Shown here in pieces: positions 48,089 through 58,105 of a stretch of DNA of 64,000 bases. The notes beneath the pieces are model-generated. The model was not told where the DNA came from, made no database searches, and saw only the letters and a program-made list of their open reading frames with translations. Source of the DNA: Hyphomicrobiales bacterium (lineage in GTDB: Bacteria; Pseudomonadota; Alphaproteobacteria; Rhizobiales; Methyloligellaceae); the NCBI GenBank assembly GCA_021775555.1, contig JAJFHP010000023.1:124001-188000 (forward strand). The letters are read 5' to 3'. The translations under genes were made by a program, and so were the position numbers. Each line of letters opens with the position of its first letter. The first letter of the stretch is position 1.

Positions 48089-48814
48089 TTATTCAGAGAT
48101 ATCTGCAATCATTCGCGCACGCGCTGGCGGGGGCTTCAGATCACGCGGATGCCAGACATTCTTTTCGAAAAAATACCCCGTCAACCTGAAGCCGTTGGTG
48201 ATATCGACCTTTGCCGGGTCATCGCCATTGCCATTTCCTGGAAGCAAAAAGTCTGGCAGGACCAGCAATTTGTCCTTGTAGGGTGCGCCTGCATTGCGGC
48301 TTACCGCACATCCACTTTTGGGAGAGACATAAATGAGGTCGGACGTCTCCCCGGATGATACACATACATCCAGATCAAGCCCGAAACCCAACTCGTTCAA
48401 CAGCCCGAGCTCCCATCGCACCAGAAGTGCGGGCCAGTGATCCCCTTCCCCCAATGCCTTTAGAACCAGGAGTGCAACATCAAAGAGAGGTCCATGGGGT
48501 TCGCGCTCCGGCAATAGCCTGGCTAGAGCGGTCAGTGTATTCAGCCCGGCGAGCGCGGTCCTTTCATCAAGAACGCGCGCGGCATGTGCTTCCAGAAGTT
48601 CTACATTATAGCTGCCGAGATGCTCTGACAGCCTGGCGCGCCAATCAGCCTGCACCAGGTTGCCTTGTTGCAAAACCGGACGCAGCTTTTTGGAGCGCCC
48701 TCCCCGCACCAAGCCAAGATGACGACCATTCGACCGCGTCAATAATTCCACAATAGCGCTGGTTTCCCCATGGGCTCTTGCAGACAGGACAATGCCTTCA
48801 TCTGACCATTGCAT
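48089..48814 (-). CDS. recO: DNA repair protein RecO
   Basis: 241 residues. The OB-fold N-terminus (WSDEGIVLSARAHGETSAIVELL) is followed by a helical domain, and ELLEAHAARVLDE and LRWELGLLNELGFGLDL-like text, here VRWELGLLNELGFGLDLDVC. A cysteine-containing C-terminus (SPKSGCAVSRNAG) is typical of alphaproteobacterial RecO. It loads RecA onto SSB-coated DNA with RecR. It follows era by 15 bases. Confidence 0.93.
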   Translation of the reverse strand: MQWSDEGIVLSARAHGETSAIVELLTRSNGRHLGLVRGGRSKKLRPVLQQGNLVQADWRARLSEHLGSYNVELLEAHAARVLDERTALAGLNTLTALARLLPEREPHGPLFDVALLVLKALGEGDHWPALLVRWELGLLNELGFGLDLDVCVSSGETSDLIYVSPKSGCAVSRNAGAPYKDKLLVLPDFLLPGNGNGDDPAKVDITNGFRLTGYFFEKNVWHPRDLKPPPARARMIADISE

Positions 48815-48829
48815 CGCACATCTGTGCCT

Positions 48830-49759
48830 CTAGTTCTTGGGAAATTCCAAACCCATTTCCCGGTACCGCTCAGGATCATCCCCCCATTTTGAGCGCACCT
48901 TAACAAACAGAAAAAGATCGACCGGGACACCCAGAATGTCTGTCAGCTCTTTTCGCGATTGCATGGAAATTTGCTTTATGGTCTGGCCTTGTTTGCCGAG
49001 CACAATTTTTTTTTGGCTATCGCGCATGACATAAATTGTCTGTTCCAGACGTACCTTCCCACCCCGAAGTTCTTTCCATGCCGTGGTCTCCACGGTAGAG
49101 GCATAAGGCAATTCCTGATGCAATCGCAAAGTCAGCTTTTCGCGCGTGATTTCCGCGGCCAGATGGCGCATAGGCGCATCGGTGAGCTGGTCTTCGGGGT
49201 AGAGCCAGGGTCCCGGGGGAGCGTTTGTCGCCAGGAATGGTTTGAGATCACTCACGCCGTCGCCGGTCATGGCTGAGATCATGAAAGTCTCGTCAAAATT
49301 ACTATATGGCCTGAGGGTCTCGACGAGGGATAACAAGGCATCTTTCTGAATCAGGTCCACCTTGTTCAGGATCAATATTTTTTTGCCCGACAGATCCTGC
49401 AGCCCCTTGAGGATTGCCTGCACTTCATCATCAATGCCTTTTGCAGCATCAATAAGCAGGAGGGTCATATCGGCATCATGTGCACCAGCCCACGCCGCAT
49501 CCACCATAGCGCGGTCCAGCCGGCGTTTGGGCGCGAAAATACCCGGTGTGTCCACGAGGATAAGCTGACTCTTCTCTTCAATGGCAATGCCTCGCATACG
49601 CGCTCTGGTGGTTTGCACCTTGTGCGTGACGATGGAGACTTTCGTGCCGGCAAGTTGATTTATCAAGGTGGACTTGCCGGCATTGGGGGCGCCAATCAAA
49701 GCAATGACCGCACATCGAACAGGAGTGTCGGGGGCAGCCTGTTTTTCCTTGTCAGGCAT
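48830..49759 (-). CDS. era: GTPase Era
   Basis: 309 residues from the ATG at 49759 (GGAAG about 10 bases upstream); a GTG at 49768 is an alternative. The G motifs are IGAPNAGKSTLINQL (G1), LVDTPGIF (G3) and LNKVDLI (G4). The C-terminal KH domain has VLGKQGQTIKQISMQSRKEL. It assists 16S rRNA maturation and 30S assembly. Its start overlaps the end of rnc by 8 bases. Confidence 0.96.
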   Translation of the reverse strand: MPDKEKQAAPDTPVRCAVIALIGAPNAGKSTLINQLAGTKVSIVTHKVQTTRARMRGIAIEEKSQLILVDTPGIFAPKRRLDRAMVDAAWAGAHDADMTLLLIDAAKGIDDEVQAILKGLQDLSGKKILILNKVDLIQKDALLSLVETLRPYSNFDETFMISAMTGDGVSDLKPFLATNAPPGPWLYPEDQLTDAPMRHLAAEITREKLTLRLHQELPYASTVETTAWKELRGGKVRLEQTIYVMRDSQKKIVLGKQGQTIKQISMQSRKELTDILGVPVDLFLFVKVRSKWGDDPERYREMGLEFPKN

Positions 49760-50465
49760 CTTTTTCACTCTTCCAGATGCCTTCGCGTAAAAGCATGGCT
49801 GTGGCAGCAGATTGCTCTGCTGCCTGCTTGCTGTCCCCTTCGCCCTGCGCCGGATCGGTGCCCTTTACCTCCACCCTGGTGGTAAAGCGTGGCGCGTGGT
49901 CGGGGCCCACCCGGTCAAACTCAATATATTCCGGCAATTCAAGACCGCGCCCTTGCGCCCATTCCTGCAATGCGGATTTTGCATCGCGCAACGGGATGCT
50001 TTCGTCATCGATAAAACCGGACCACAAGGTGCGGATCATATTGCGCACCGTGTCAAATCCGCCATCCAGGAAAACCGCACCGAGAACCGCCTCGCACGCG
50101 TCTCCCAATATCGTTTGTTTACCGCGTCCGCCACTATTGGATTCACTGTCACTCATGATGACGTAATCACCGAGACTAATCTTCTCGGCCACCTCGGCGC
50201 ATGTTTCCTTGCGCACCAGGCGGTTAAATCGCCTAGCCAGATCACCCTCGCGGGCATCCGGGAAAAGTTCCGTCAGATACTCGGCAATAACCAGTCCCAG
50301 CACCCTGTCGCCGAGGAATTCCAGTCGTTCATAGTCATATTTCTTGAAGCCGCGCGCCCGAGCGCTTGAATGGGTAAGAGAGCGTTGCAGCAGTTCAGGC
50401 CGGGAAAATATGTGCCCTAAAGTCTCCTGGAGGGCATCTGATGATTTTGAGCCTCGCCTGGCCAC
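49752..50465 (-). CDS. rnc: Ribonuclease III
   Basis: 237 residues. The catalytic domain has the signature YDYERLEFLGDRVLGLVIAE near 43-62 and the second acidic site in LGDACEAVLGAVFLDGG near 120. The dsRNA-binding domain runs from about 160 (DAKSALQEWAQGRGLELPEY) to the end. It processes rRNA precursors. It abuts lepB directly and overlaps era. Confidence 0.97.
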   Translation of the reverse strand: MARRGSKSSDALQETLGHIFSRPELLQRSLTHSSARARGFKKYDYERLEFLGDRVLGLVIAEYLTELFPDAREGDLARRFNRLVRKETCAEVAEKISLGDYVIMSDSESNSGGRGKQTILGDACEAVLGAVFLDGGFDTVRNMIRTLWSGFIDDESIPLRDAKSALQEWAQGRGLELPEYIEFDRVGPDHAPRFTTRVEVKGTDPAQGEGDSKQAAEQSAATAMLLREGIWKSEKDA

Positions 50466-51224
50466 CTAGTCTACCAGCGTGAAAAACCGGGCAAACCTGA
50501 TAGCACCGGGCCAGCGCCAGAATTCCCAAAAACGTGTGTCACCACCGGCAGAAAAGAAAATGACTTCGGCACGGCCGACGAAATTTTCAATTGGTACATA
50601 TCCCACAGAGCTTGTAACCCGGCTGTCAGTTGAATTGTCCCGATTGTCACCCATCATGAAATAGTGCCCTTCGGGCACCTTGTAGATGGCCGTATTATCG
50701 CCAACACCCTGCGGCACCAGATCAAGAACCGGATGCTTGATGCCATTTGGAAGTGTTTCCTCAAACCGCGCGATTCGCCGCGAATTTCCAAATGAATCCT
50801 TCATCAGAAAATCGTCGATACGTTTACGGATAACCGCCTTGCCGTTAATTTGCAGAACCCCGCCGATCACCTGAATTTTATCACCGGGCAATCCGATCAC
50901 GCGCTTGATGTAATCGGTCTTGTTGTCCCGGGGCAGCTTGAATACTGCAACATCGCCACGTTTGGGTTCAGATGCCCAGACCCTTCCCCCGAAAAGATTC
51001 GGGGAAAAGGGGAATGAATATTTTGAATATCCGTAGCTGAATTTTGAAACGAAGAGATAATCGCCGACCAGCAGCGTCGGGATCATAGACCCCGAAGGAA
51101 TATTAAAAGGCTGATAGAAGAACACCCGCACGATCATGGCCAGAATCAACGCGTGAATGACCACGCGCACTGTGTCGGCCACCCCTCCGCTTTCCGATTT
51201 TTTTGTTTCTGCCTCTATGCTCAT
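50466..51224 (-). CDS. lepB: Signal peptidase I
   Basis: 252 residues from the ATG at 51224 (MSIEAETKK), with GGAAAG upstream; an ATG at 51251 lacks a ribosome-binding site. One N-terminal membrane helix (VIHALILAMIVRVFFY) precedes the catalytic serine in NIPSGSMIPTLLVGD. The general-base lysine is in KTDYIKRVIGLPGDK and the conserved GDNRDNSTDSR box follows. It cleaves secreted preproteins in the periplasm. It is followed without gap by rnc. Confidence 0.96.
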   Translation of the reverse strand: MSIEAETKKSESGGVADTVRVVIHALILAMIVRVFFYQPFNIPSGSMIPTLLVGDYLFVSKFSYGYSKYSFPFSPNLFGGRVWASEPKRGDVAVFKLPRDNKTDYIKRVIGLPGDKIQVIGGVLQINGKAVIRKRIDDFLMKDSFGNSRRIARFEETLPNGIKHPVLDLVPQGVGDNTAIYKVPEGHYFMMGDNRDNSTDSRVTSSVGYVPIENFVGRAEVIFFSAGGDTRFWEFWRWPGAIRFARFFTLVD

Positions 51225-51343
51225 GCTTTTAAGCTTTCCATCCAATTGCATGAAATTCGTATGATTTCAGCAGACGCCCCTATAGCTCCAACCGGGCTAC
51301 AACGCAAACGGGACGAAGCTTGCATTCCGCCAATTGACTAGTG

Positions 51344-51754
51344 TCAGATATTTATCCCATCAGGAATGGCGGAAATAATGACAATTGCTTGTGCCAACGG
51401 AAAATCATCCGTAATCGTCAGGTCAATCCGCGTGCTGCATCCTTCCGGTGTCAGGCTCACCAGACGCTTTGCCGCGCCACCTGTGAGTTCAAGAGTTGGA
51501 CGCCCCGAGGGAAGGTTTACAACGCCCATGTCACGCCAGAACACACCTGAGCGAATGCCTGTCCCCAGGGCTTTGGAGCAGGCTTCCTTGGCCGCGAAGC
51601 GCTTCGCATAAGAGGCTGCACGCTGATTACGGCGGTCAGATCGCTGGCGTTCGATTTCGGTATAAATCCGGTCCAGAAACCGTTCGCCATAGCGCTCAAT
51701 GGTCTGTTCGATGCGCCGAATATCGATAAGGTCGTTGCCAAGACCAATTATCAT
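51344..51754 (-). CDS. acpS: Holo-[acyl-carrier-protein] synthase
   Basis: 136 residues. [22 protein letters not shown] at the start (here the Mg-binding Asp in GNDLIDI) and [16 protein letters not shown] near 50-65 are the family motifs. It transfers 4'-phosphopantetheine from CoA to ACP. It lies 11 bases after pdxJ. The 119-base gap to lepB holds no feature I recognise. Confidence 0.95.
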   Translation of the reverse strand: MIIGLGNDLIDIRRIEQTIERYGERFLDRIYTEIERQRSDRRNQRAASYAKRFAAKEACSKALGTGIRSGVFWRDMGVVNLPSGRPTLELTGGAAKRLVSLTPEGCSTRIDLTITDDFPLAQAIVIISAIPDGINI

Positions 51755-51765
51755 GGAAAATATCC

Positions 51766-52551
51766 TCAGGCGCTGGCGCTGCCATTGGCCTCAGCACGCG
51801 CATTATCCATCAACGCCCGCATCCGACCGATGGTTGAATGCAACCCGCCGAAAATGGCTTCGCCAATCAGAAAATGGCCAATGTTCAATTCAACAATTTC
51901 AGGCATGGCGGCGACAACATCGACTGTATCAAATGTGAGGCCGTGTCCGGCATGCACTTCAAGACCGGATTTTGCTGCCGCTCGCGCACACTCCCCAAGC
52001 CGGTCGATTTCCGATGGCACTTTAGAGCGATCCCCCTCAATCACTGCTTCACAATAAGGACCGGTGTGAAATTCAACGATATCTGCGCCCACGCCAGCTG
52101 AAGCTTCAATCTGGGCCATGTCCGGGTCGATGAACAGAGACACTTTTATCCCTGCATTTTTCAATTTGACGATATATGCTTTTAACTGCTTTCCCATGGA
52201 GACAGCATCAAGCCCGCCCTCAGTTGTCAGTTCCTGACGACTTTCAGGCACGATGCAGCAAGCATTTGGGCAATGATTGAGTGCAATTTCGAGCATTTCA
52301 TCGGTCATTGCCATTTCCAAATTGAGCGGCTGCTCAATCTCAGACATCAGGCGTGCAATATCTTCATCAGAGATGTGTCGGCGATCTTCACGCAGATGCG
52401 CGGTAATGCCATCAGCCCCCGCCTCTGCCGCCAGGTGGGCCGCCCGCACCGGGTCTGGATGACCTCCACCACGCGCATTCCTAATGGTTGCCACGTGATC
52501 GATATTTACACCCAGCCTCAGATATGGTGCTTTAGTGGGACTTGCGTTCAT
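51766..52551 (-). CDS. pdxJ: Pyridoxine 5'-phosphate synthase
   Basis: 261 residues, TIM barrel. [20 protein letters not shown] at the start, [20 protein letters not shown] near 45-64, [18 protein letters not shown] near 97-114 and [11 protein letters not shown] near 200 are conserved. It closes the B6 ring from 1-deoxyxylulose phosphate and aminoacetone phosphate derivatives. A GGAG motif precedes the ATG. The pdxJ-acpS order is common across Proteobacteria. Confidence 0.96.
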   Translation of the reverse strand: MNASPTKAPYLRLGVNIDHVATIRNARGGGHPDPVRAAHLAAEAGADGITAHLREDRRHISDEDIARLMSEIEQPLNLEMAMTDEMLEIALNHCPNACCIVPESRQELTTEGGLDAVSMGKQLKAYIVKLKNAGIKVSLFIDPDMAQIEASAGVGADIVEFHTGPYCEAVIEGDRSKVPSEIDRLGECARAAAKSGLEVHAGHGLTFDTVDVVAAMPEIVELNIGHFLIGEAIFGGLHSTIGRMRALMDNARAEANGSASA

Positions 52552-52567
52552 GTATGTCTCCTGATGA

Positions 52568-53131
52568 TTACTCTGTCACGCTTGCACCGGGTGGCTCGAG
52601 TTGAGCCGACGGCTGCTGGCGCTGTTTGTACTGATAGGCATCCGTTGCTTTCTTCACGATGAAGTAAATGAGTGTCCCCATTGTAATTCCAAGCGGCACT
52701 CCGCCCACGGTCATGGGCTTAAGAAGCGGTATGAGCTGATCCATGGATTTGTCGAAAATCCCTCCAGATAGATCAATATCCAAAACCTTAGAATCTAGCC
52801 CGAGCGCCCAGTTACCCAGCTGGTATGAGGCTATCCAGATAAATGGAAAGGTCAGTGGATTGCCGAAAAACGTTCCCAATGCAGAAGCCAGAATGCTGGA
52901 ACGGGTTACCCAGGCGAGGAGTCCCGCCAGGATAAAATGCAAACCGAGAAAAGGTGTACAGGATGCAAAAACACCTGTCGCACAGCCAAGTGCAATGGCA
53001 TGCGGTGTGGCACGCAGTCTCCACAGCCGGGCGGCAACATATCGGGTTGAACGGCTCCAGTTCCGTCGCGGCCAAATCCAGACCCTCAGCTTTTCGCCCC
53101 AGCGCGGTGGTGTTCGACGCCCAAATAACAT
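52568..53131 (-). CDS. DUF2062 membrane protein
   Basis: 187 residues with two or three hydrophobic segments. The DUF2062 pattern is [20 protein letters not shown] near 50-69 and [20 protein letters not shown] near 84-103. A basic N-terminus ([13 protein letters not shown]) precedes them. Function unknown. It sits between pyrE and pdxJ in the stable array. Confidence 0.88.
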   Translation of the reverse strand: MLFGRRTPPRWGEKLRVWIWPRRNWSRSTRYVAARLWRLRATPHAIALGCATGVFASCTPFLGLHFILAGLLAWVTRSSILASALGTFFGNPLTFPFIWIASYQLGNWALGLDSKVLDIDLSGGIFDKSMDQLIPLLKPMTVGGVPLGITMGTLIYFIVKKATDAYQYKQRQQPSAQLEPPGASVTE

Positions 53132-53252
53132 CCAAAACCTCTGTTGCCTGACTTTCCCGACCCATATTCGGGACCGGAGGCGATTTTATGATTTTAATAT
53201 ATGTAGAGACTGTAAACGCTTTGTGCGAGAGCTAACGACATGAAAAAGCGTT

Positions 53253-53837
53253 TCATTTGAGACCACGGCTGCCTGGTTTTATAGCTGGAACGTCTTGTAA
53301 TTCTTCAGGAATCTGATCAGGGGTAAATATCGGAATCTCCAGTGCGGCCAGTGACACAAGAGGAACGCCGATATCCGCTTTTCCGTTTGAGCGATCAATG
53401 AGACAACACCCGGCAATGACATTGGCACCATGATCGTGCGCCGCGGCAATGCACTCACGCGAGGACAGACCGGTTGTCACAACATCTTCGACCATCAGGC
53501 AACGTGCGTTTTGTGGGATTTCAAAGCCGCGTCGCAGGACAAATTCCCCTTCCAGGCGCTCGAAGAATATTGAAGGTTTTTCCAGTTGCCGGCCCATTTC
53601 ATACCCGACAACAACACCTCCCATGGCAGGAGAAAAGACGAGATCAATCTCATCATCAATCTTGTCCGTGATTTTTCGGGCCAGGGCGCTGCAGGCCTTT
53701 TCAGCCCTGCGTGCATCCATGAGAAATCGTGCACATTGCAGATACGCGTTGCTGTGATTTCCGGAAGACAGCACGAAATGTCCTTCCAGCAAGGCGTCAG
53801 CATTACGCATTTCATTCAGTAATTCGTCTTCTGTCAT
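53253..53837 (-). CDS. pyrE: Orotate phosphoribosyltransferase
   Basis: 194 residues, the longer PyrE form typical of alphaproteobacteria. LEGHFVLSSGNHSNAYLQCA near 17-36 and the PRPP-binding loop CLMVEDVVTTGLSSRECI near 113-130 are clear. It makes OMP from orotate in pyrimidine synthesis. It follows the rsh gene by 88 bases. Confidence 0.95.
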   Translation of the reverse strand: MTEDELLNEMRNADALLEGHFVLSSGNHSNAYLQCARFLMDARRAEKACSALARKITDKIDDEIDLVFSPAMGGVVVGYEMGRQLEKPSIFFERLEGEFVLRRGFEIPQNARCLMVEDVVTTGLSSRECIAAAHDHGANVIAGCCLIDRSNGKADIGVPLVSLAALEIPIFTPDQIPEELQDVPAIKPGSRGLK

Positions 53838-53925
53838 TGCTTGTTGTCACATTTGGTCGACGTATCGAAGATGTTTGATGCTCCGCCTTCCCACCATTAT
53901 GCCCCTCTTGTTATTTGCAACACGA

Positions 53926-56169
53926 TCATTGTTGTGATCGTGTGACAGCGCTTACCACGGATTTTGAATTAAGGCCGGAAATGATTTCATTGAGGTGGGT
54001 CAGATCCCAAACCTCCAGATCAATCAGCATATTTGTGTAGTCCGCAGCTTCGCGCTGCATCTTGATATTGTCGATATTTCCGCCATTCTCGCCAATGATC
54101 TGGGCAATTTGCGCCAGTGTTCCCGGTTCATTTGTAGCCGTTACGATGATTTGAACAGGGAAGCGGTCTGTGTTTTTCTCATCGATGTCCCACCTGACAT
54201 CAATCCACCGCTCGGGGTGGTCGTCAAATTGCTTCAGGGCATCTGAATGAATGGGATAAATCGTGATCCCCTCGCCCGGTTCCATAATGCCGACAATCCG
54301 ATCTCCCGGGACGGCGCCGCCCCGCTCGGCAAATCGTACTGGCAGATCCCCCTTGAGGCCTTTGATCGGAATACCGTTCGCACTTTGCCCATCATCACGC
54401 GAGGCAGAACCAGGCAGGCGGAATTTTAAACCGATGGCTTTGGTCAGGCCAAACCAGCCTTCATCATTGCGTTTTGCAACTCGACGCTTGGGCGGAGCAG
54501 GTCTGGGAATATCAGGAAACGCGGCCTGCAACACGTCCGCAGATGGTAACTCACCGCGCCCGACTGCGGTCAGCACATCGTCAACTGTTTTTTGCGACAG
54601 CCGGTGTAGTGTTCGCTCAAGGGTTGCCTTGCGATATGACTTGCCAACCCGTTTGAAAGCTCGTCCCAGAATTTCTCGTCCAAGCTTGCCATATTGCTCC
54701 CGAAGCGCTTCGCGCGTTGCCCGGCGTATGGCCGAGCGCGCCTTGCCGGTCACTACAATACGTTCCCAAGCTGCAGGAGGCGTCTGGGACTTGGAGATGA
54801 GAATGTCCACTTCATCACCATTTTTCAGTTCTGTCATCAACGGCATGGTGCGTCCGTTGATCTTGCAGCCCACGCAGGAATTTCCGATGTCCGTATGGAC
54901 CGCATAGGCGAAATCAACCGGTGTGGCACCGCGCGCCAAGGCGATAAGAAGCCCCTTTGGCGTGAAACAAAACACCTGATCATGAAACAATTCGAGTTTT
55001 GTATGTTCCAGAAATTCTTCCGGATTATCGCCTTCGAGCAGCATTTCAACCAAGCGCCTGAGCCAGCGATATGCATTGCTTTCCTGAGAAAGGCTCAGGT
55101 TTTTCTTTCGTGAGCTTATCTTTTCCTCGCCATTGGCGGAACTCTTGTAGAGCGCGTGTGCGGCGATGCCATATTCAGCGATATTGTGCATATGATTTGT
55201 TCGGATTTGCAGTTCCACACGCTGGTGGCGCGGGCCCACGATTGTCGTATGGATGGATTGATAGTCGTTCTGTTTTGGCGTTGAGACATAATCCTTGAAG
55301 CGCCCGGGAACGACGCGCCAAGTGGTGTGGACCACGCCAAGCACACCATAACAATCCACCGGCTCCTTGACGATCACCCGGAAACCGAAAATATCCGACA
55401 ACTGCTCAAGTGAAATCTGCTTACGTTCCATCTTGCTCCAGATGGAGTAGGGTTTTTTCTCACGGCTCCGGACGTCCGCCTTGATCCCGTTTTCAGCGAA
55501 TTTATCACGCAGGGCAATTTCAATTTCATCAATCAGACCTTTGTTGTTTTCACGTAACTCACCCAGCCGTTTCTCCACGATGTCGTAGGCTTGCGGGTTT
55601 AGCGCCTTGAAAGCGTGGTCTTCCAGTTCTTCACGCAGCCACTGCATGCCCATGCGTCCAGCCAAGGGCGCATAAATATCCATTGTTTCCTCGGCAATAC
55701 GCTTGCGCTGATCTGGCCGGACATGGGACAGCGTGCGCATATTGTGAAGACGGTCCGCCAGTTTGACCAGCAACACCCGGACATCGCTGGTTATGGCTAT
55801 CAGAAGCTTACGGAAATTCTCGGCCTGTTCAGCCTTGCGGGTCACCAAATCGAGCTTGGCTATTTTCGTCAAACCCTCAACGAGTGAACCGATTTCCTTG
55901 CCGAACAGCTTGTCGATCTCATCGCGTGTTGCCGGCGTATCCTCAATGGTGTCATGCAGCAGGGCGCTGGCAATTGTTGCATCATCAAGCTTGAGATCAG
56001 CCAGGATCGCGGCGACCTCCAACGGGTGAGAAATATAAGGATCTCCGGAGGCTCGCTTCTGATGCCCATGCATTTGCATGGCATAGACATATGCCCGGTT
56101 CAAAAGGGCTTCGTCCGCCTGCGGATCATAGGATTTGACCCGCTCTACAAGTTCATATTGGCGCATCAT
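53926..56169 (-). CDS. rsh: Bifunctional (p)ppGpp synthetase/hydrolase (Rsh/SpoT)
   Basis: 747 residues from the ATG at 56169 (AGGA 8 bases upstream; an ATG at 56190 is possible). Domains: HD hydrolase (about 25-190; SHPLEVAAIL, ASALLHDTIEDT), synthetase (about 230-350; VHTTWRVVPGRFKDYVSTPK), TGS (about 395-455) and C-terminal ACT (about 675-745). RFKD in the synthetase, rather than ExDD, marks a bifunctional enzyme. It is the stringent-response alarmone regulator. rpoZ is next upstream, the familiar rpoZ-spoT pair. Confidence 0.96.
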   Translation of the reverse strand: MMRQYELVERVKSYDPQADEALLNRAYVYAMQMHGHQKRASGDPYISHPLEVAAILADLKLDDATIASALLHDTIEDTPATRDEIDKLFGKEIGSLVEGLTKIAKLDLVTRKAEQAENFRKLLIAITSDVRVLLVKLADRLHNMRTLSHVRPDQRKRIAEETMDIYAPLAGRMGMQWLREELEDHAFKALNPQAYDIVEKRLGELRENNKGLIDEIEIALRDKFAENGIKADVRSREKKPYSIWSKMERKQISLEQLSDIFGFRVIVKEPVDCYGVLGVVHTTWRVVPGRFKDYVSTPKQNDYQSIHTTIVGPRHQRVELQIRTNHMHNIAEYGIAAHALYKSSANGEEKISSRKKNLSLSQESNAYRWLRRLVEMLLEGDNPEEFLEHTKLELFHDQVFCFTPKGLLIALARGATPVDFAYAVHTDIGNSCVGCKINGRTMPLMTELKNGDEVDILISKSQTPPAAWERIVVTGKARSAIRRATREALREQYGKLGREILGRAFKRVGKSYRKATLERTLHRLSQKTVDDVLTAVGRGELPSADVLQAAFPDIPRPAPPKRRVAKRNDEGWFGLTKAIGLKFRLPGSASRDDGQSANGIPIKGLKGDLPVRFAERGGAVPGDRIVGIMEPGEGITIYPIHSDALKQFDDHPERWIDVRWDIDEKNTDRFPVQIIVTATNEPGTLAQIAQIIGENGGNIDNIKMQREAADYTNMLIDLEVWDLTHLNEIISGLNSKSVVSAVTRSQQ

Positions 56170-56316
56170 GAGATGTTCCTGGCCTCCCATTTCCGAGACA
56201 AGAACACGCCCTGACGGCGTCTTGCGATAGATACAGCTATGATAATATCAACGGGTGGACTCTGACGGGAAATCCAAGCCTGTGAAGCCTTCAGCCCATC
56301 AGGAATTGCGCTTGTC

Positions 56317-56727
56317 CTATCTGGAGCGCTGACCTGCATTAGATGCTTCACTGGACGCCAAACTTTCCAGCCCCTTGAGCAGTTCCTCTTCCGTCATCCG
56401 GTCGATGGACGTATCGGCACTCTGATCATCGCGTGCCAGCACCGGTGTCATGGTTTCGGGCGTTACCAGCGGCGCCTCTTCCGGTTCCGGCTCGTCCACC
56501 TCAACATATTTTTGCATGGAATGAATGACAGCCTCATTCACATCTTCAGATGAAATGGTAACTTCAGCAATTTCGCGAAGGGCAACCACTGGATTCTTGT
56601 CATTGTCGCGCTCGATGGTGATTGGCGATCCAGCCGAAATCGCGCGGGCGCGATGGCTGGCCAGCAAAACCAGTTCGAAACGATTGGAAACTTTGTCGAT
56701 GCAATCTTCGACAGTGACGCGTGCCAT
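56317..56727 (-). CDS. rpoZ: RNA polymerase omega subunit
   Basis: 136 residues. [32 protein letters not shown] (shown in part: [20 protein letters not shown]) is the omega core. [17 protein letters not shown] follows. An acidic C-terminal extension of about 55 residues is common in rhizobia-like omega proteins. It is part of RNA polymerase and, with ppGpp, contributes to stringent control. Confidence 0.96.
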   Translation of the reverse strand: MARVTVEDCIDKVSNRFELVLLASHRARAISAGSPITIERDNDKNPVVALREIAEVTISSEDVNEAVIHSMQKYVEVDEPEPEEAPLVTPETMTPVLARDDQSADTSIDRMTEEELLKGLESLASSEASNAGQRSR

Positions 56728-56824
56728 GAGATCATTCCTCGAAAAACAGTAGGATTCGCAAGTCTATTTAGGCGCTCTTACAAAGCAAAGCAAGCCATGC
56801 TTGAGCCCTTGGTCAACACGATTC

Positions 56825-57358
56825 TTATACTTCATTTATTACCCGACCCTTGCGCTCATGGCGCATTCGCGACCATAGCTCACCCGCTGTGCGGTGCAGG
56901 ACTGGATGGCGCCACTCAGGAGCCGCATCCATAAGGGGCACAAGGACAAAAAGCCGCTCATGCAACAAGGGGTGCGGAAGTACCAGTGTGTTCCGGATCA
57001 CAGTATCATTCAATCGGCCCTTCACCGGCCAGCCCAGTATCCTCCTCCGATAGTCCAGAATATCCAGATCCAGCGTTCTTGGACCCCATCTTCGTGCGGA
57101 TCGCGGTCCAGCCCTACGTTCAAGACCCTTGAGCCGACACAGCAGAGTATCTGGTCCGCAATGGGCTTCAATCGAGATCACTGAATTGACAAAGACACCA
57201 GGGCGTCCTGGCCCAACACCTTCAGTTTCATAATAGCGGGATTGCCGTAAAACTCGTGTACCCGGCGTCTTCGCCAATTCCATTACGGCATGTTCTAGTG
57301 TGGCAAGGGGAGACCCCCATGCTCCTGAAAGGTTTGAACCTAACGCAATTAGAATCAC
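56825..57358 (-). CDS. folK: 2-amino-4-hydroxy-6-hydroxymethyldihydropteridine pyrophosphokinase
   Basis: 177 residues. IALGSNLSGAWGSPLATLEHAV at the start is the HPPK pattern (GSNL). FVNSVISIEAHCGPDTLL, and the ATP/Mg signature GPRTLDLDILDYRRR near 92-106, are intact, followed by LPHPLLHERLFVLVPL. It activates the pterin for dihydropteroate synthase in folate synthesis. It lies 97 bases upstream of rpoZ on the same strand. Confidence 0.94.
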   Translation of the reverse strand: MILIALGSNLSGAWGSPLATLEHAVMELAKTPGTRVLRQSRYYETEGVGPGRPGVFVNSVISIEAHCGPDTLLCRLKGLERRAGPRSARRWGPRTLDLDILDYRRRILGWPVKGRLNDTVIRNTLVLPHPLLHERLFVLVPLMDAAPEWRHPVLHRTAGELWSRMRHERKGRVINEV

Positions 57359-57499
57359 TGAATACTCCTGATACGGGTCTCGAATTGCCTTAATTGACGT
57401 GCATCTTTATATCTCAAGGCAATACCGGCCCCGGTAACAAATTGACCGGAACGCCAGCCATTTTGAACAAATGCAGTATTACTTACGAGGTTGATTGAA

Positions 57500-58105
57500 A
57501 TGAATGTTTATCCGAACGAGCGCATTGCGCTTTTCATTGATGGTGCCAATTTATATGCAGCTGCAAGAGCATTGGGTTTCGACATAGATTACAAAAAGTT
57601 ACTCAAAGTATTTCAAAACAAGGGCCAGCTAATTCGGGCGCTTTATTACACAGCGGTCGCAGAAGATCAGGAATATTCCTCCATCCGTCCGCTGGTCGAT
57701 TGGCTGGACTATAACGGCTACACCATGGTCACAAAGCCGACCAAGGAATTCACGGATTCGTCGGGCCGACGCAAGATCAAGGGAAACATGGATATCGAGC
57801 TGGCCGTTGACGCCATGGAACTGGCGGAACATCTCGATCATCTGATTATATTTTCTGGCGATGGCGATTTTCGTTCCCTGGTTGAATCACTCCAGTATAA
57901 AGGGCGGCGCGTCACCGTTGTTTCCACACTGGCGACCCAACCGCCAATGATTGCGGATGAACTACGCCGCCAGGCGGATCAATTTATCGAATTGGCGGAC
58001 ATGGAAAATGAAATCGGGCGCAGTGGCGGCCCCCGCCCCAGCGACGAACTCGAGTTCGATGATGCGTTCGATCCCGAAACCGACGAGGAAGTAGCGGAAG
58101 TGTGA
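57500..58105 (+). CDS. NYN-domain protein (LabA/DUF88 family)
   Basis: 201 residues from the ATG at 57500, with GAGG 9 bases upstream. The PIN-like NYN fold has FIDGANLYAAARALGFDIDYKKL (FIDGANL acidic site near 11), KGNMDIELAVDAMELAE with the second acidic pair near 92-108, and IIFSGDGDFRSLVESLQYKGRR near 113-134 with the third. The acidic C-terminus (FDDAFDPETDEEVAEV) is low complexity. Relatives bind or cut RNA. The UDG gene overlaps its stop by 4 bases. Confidence 0.92.
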   Translation: MNVYPNERIALFIDGANLYAAARALGFDIDYKKLLKVFQNKGQLIRALYYTAVAEDQEYSSIRPLVDWLDYNGYTMVTKPTKEFTDSSGRRKIKGNMDIELAVDAMELAEHLDHLIIFSGDGDFRSLVESLQYKGRRVTVVSTLATQPPMIADELRRQADQFIELADMENEIGRSGGPRPSDELEFDDAFDPETDEEVAEV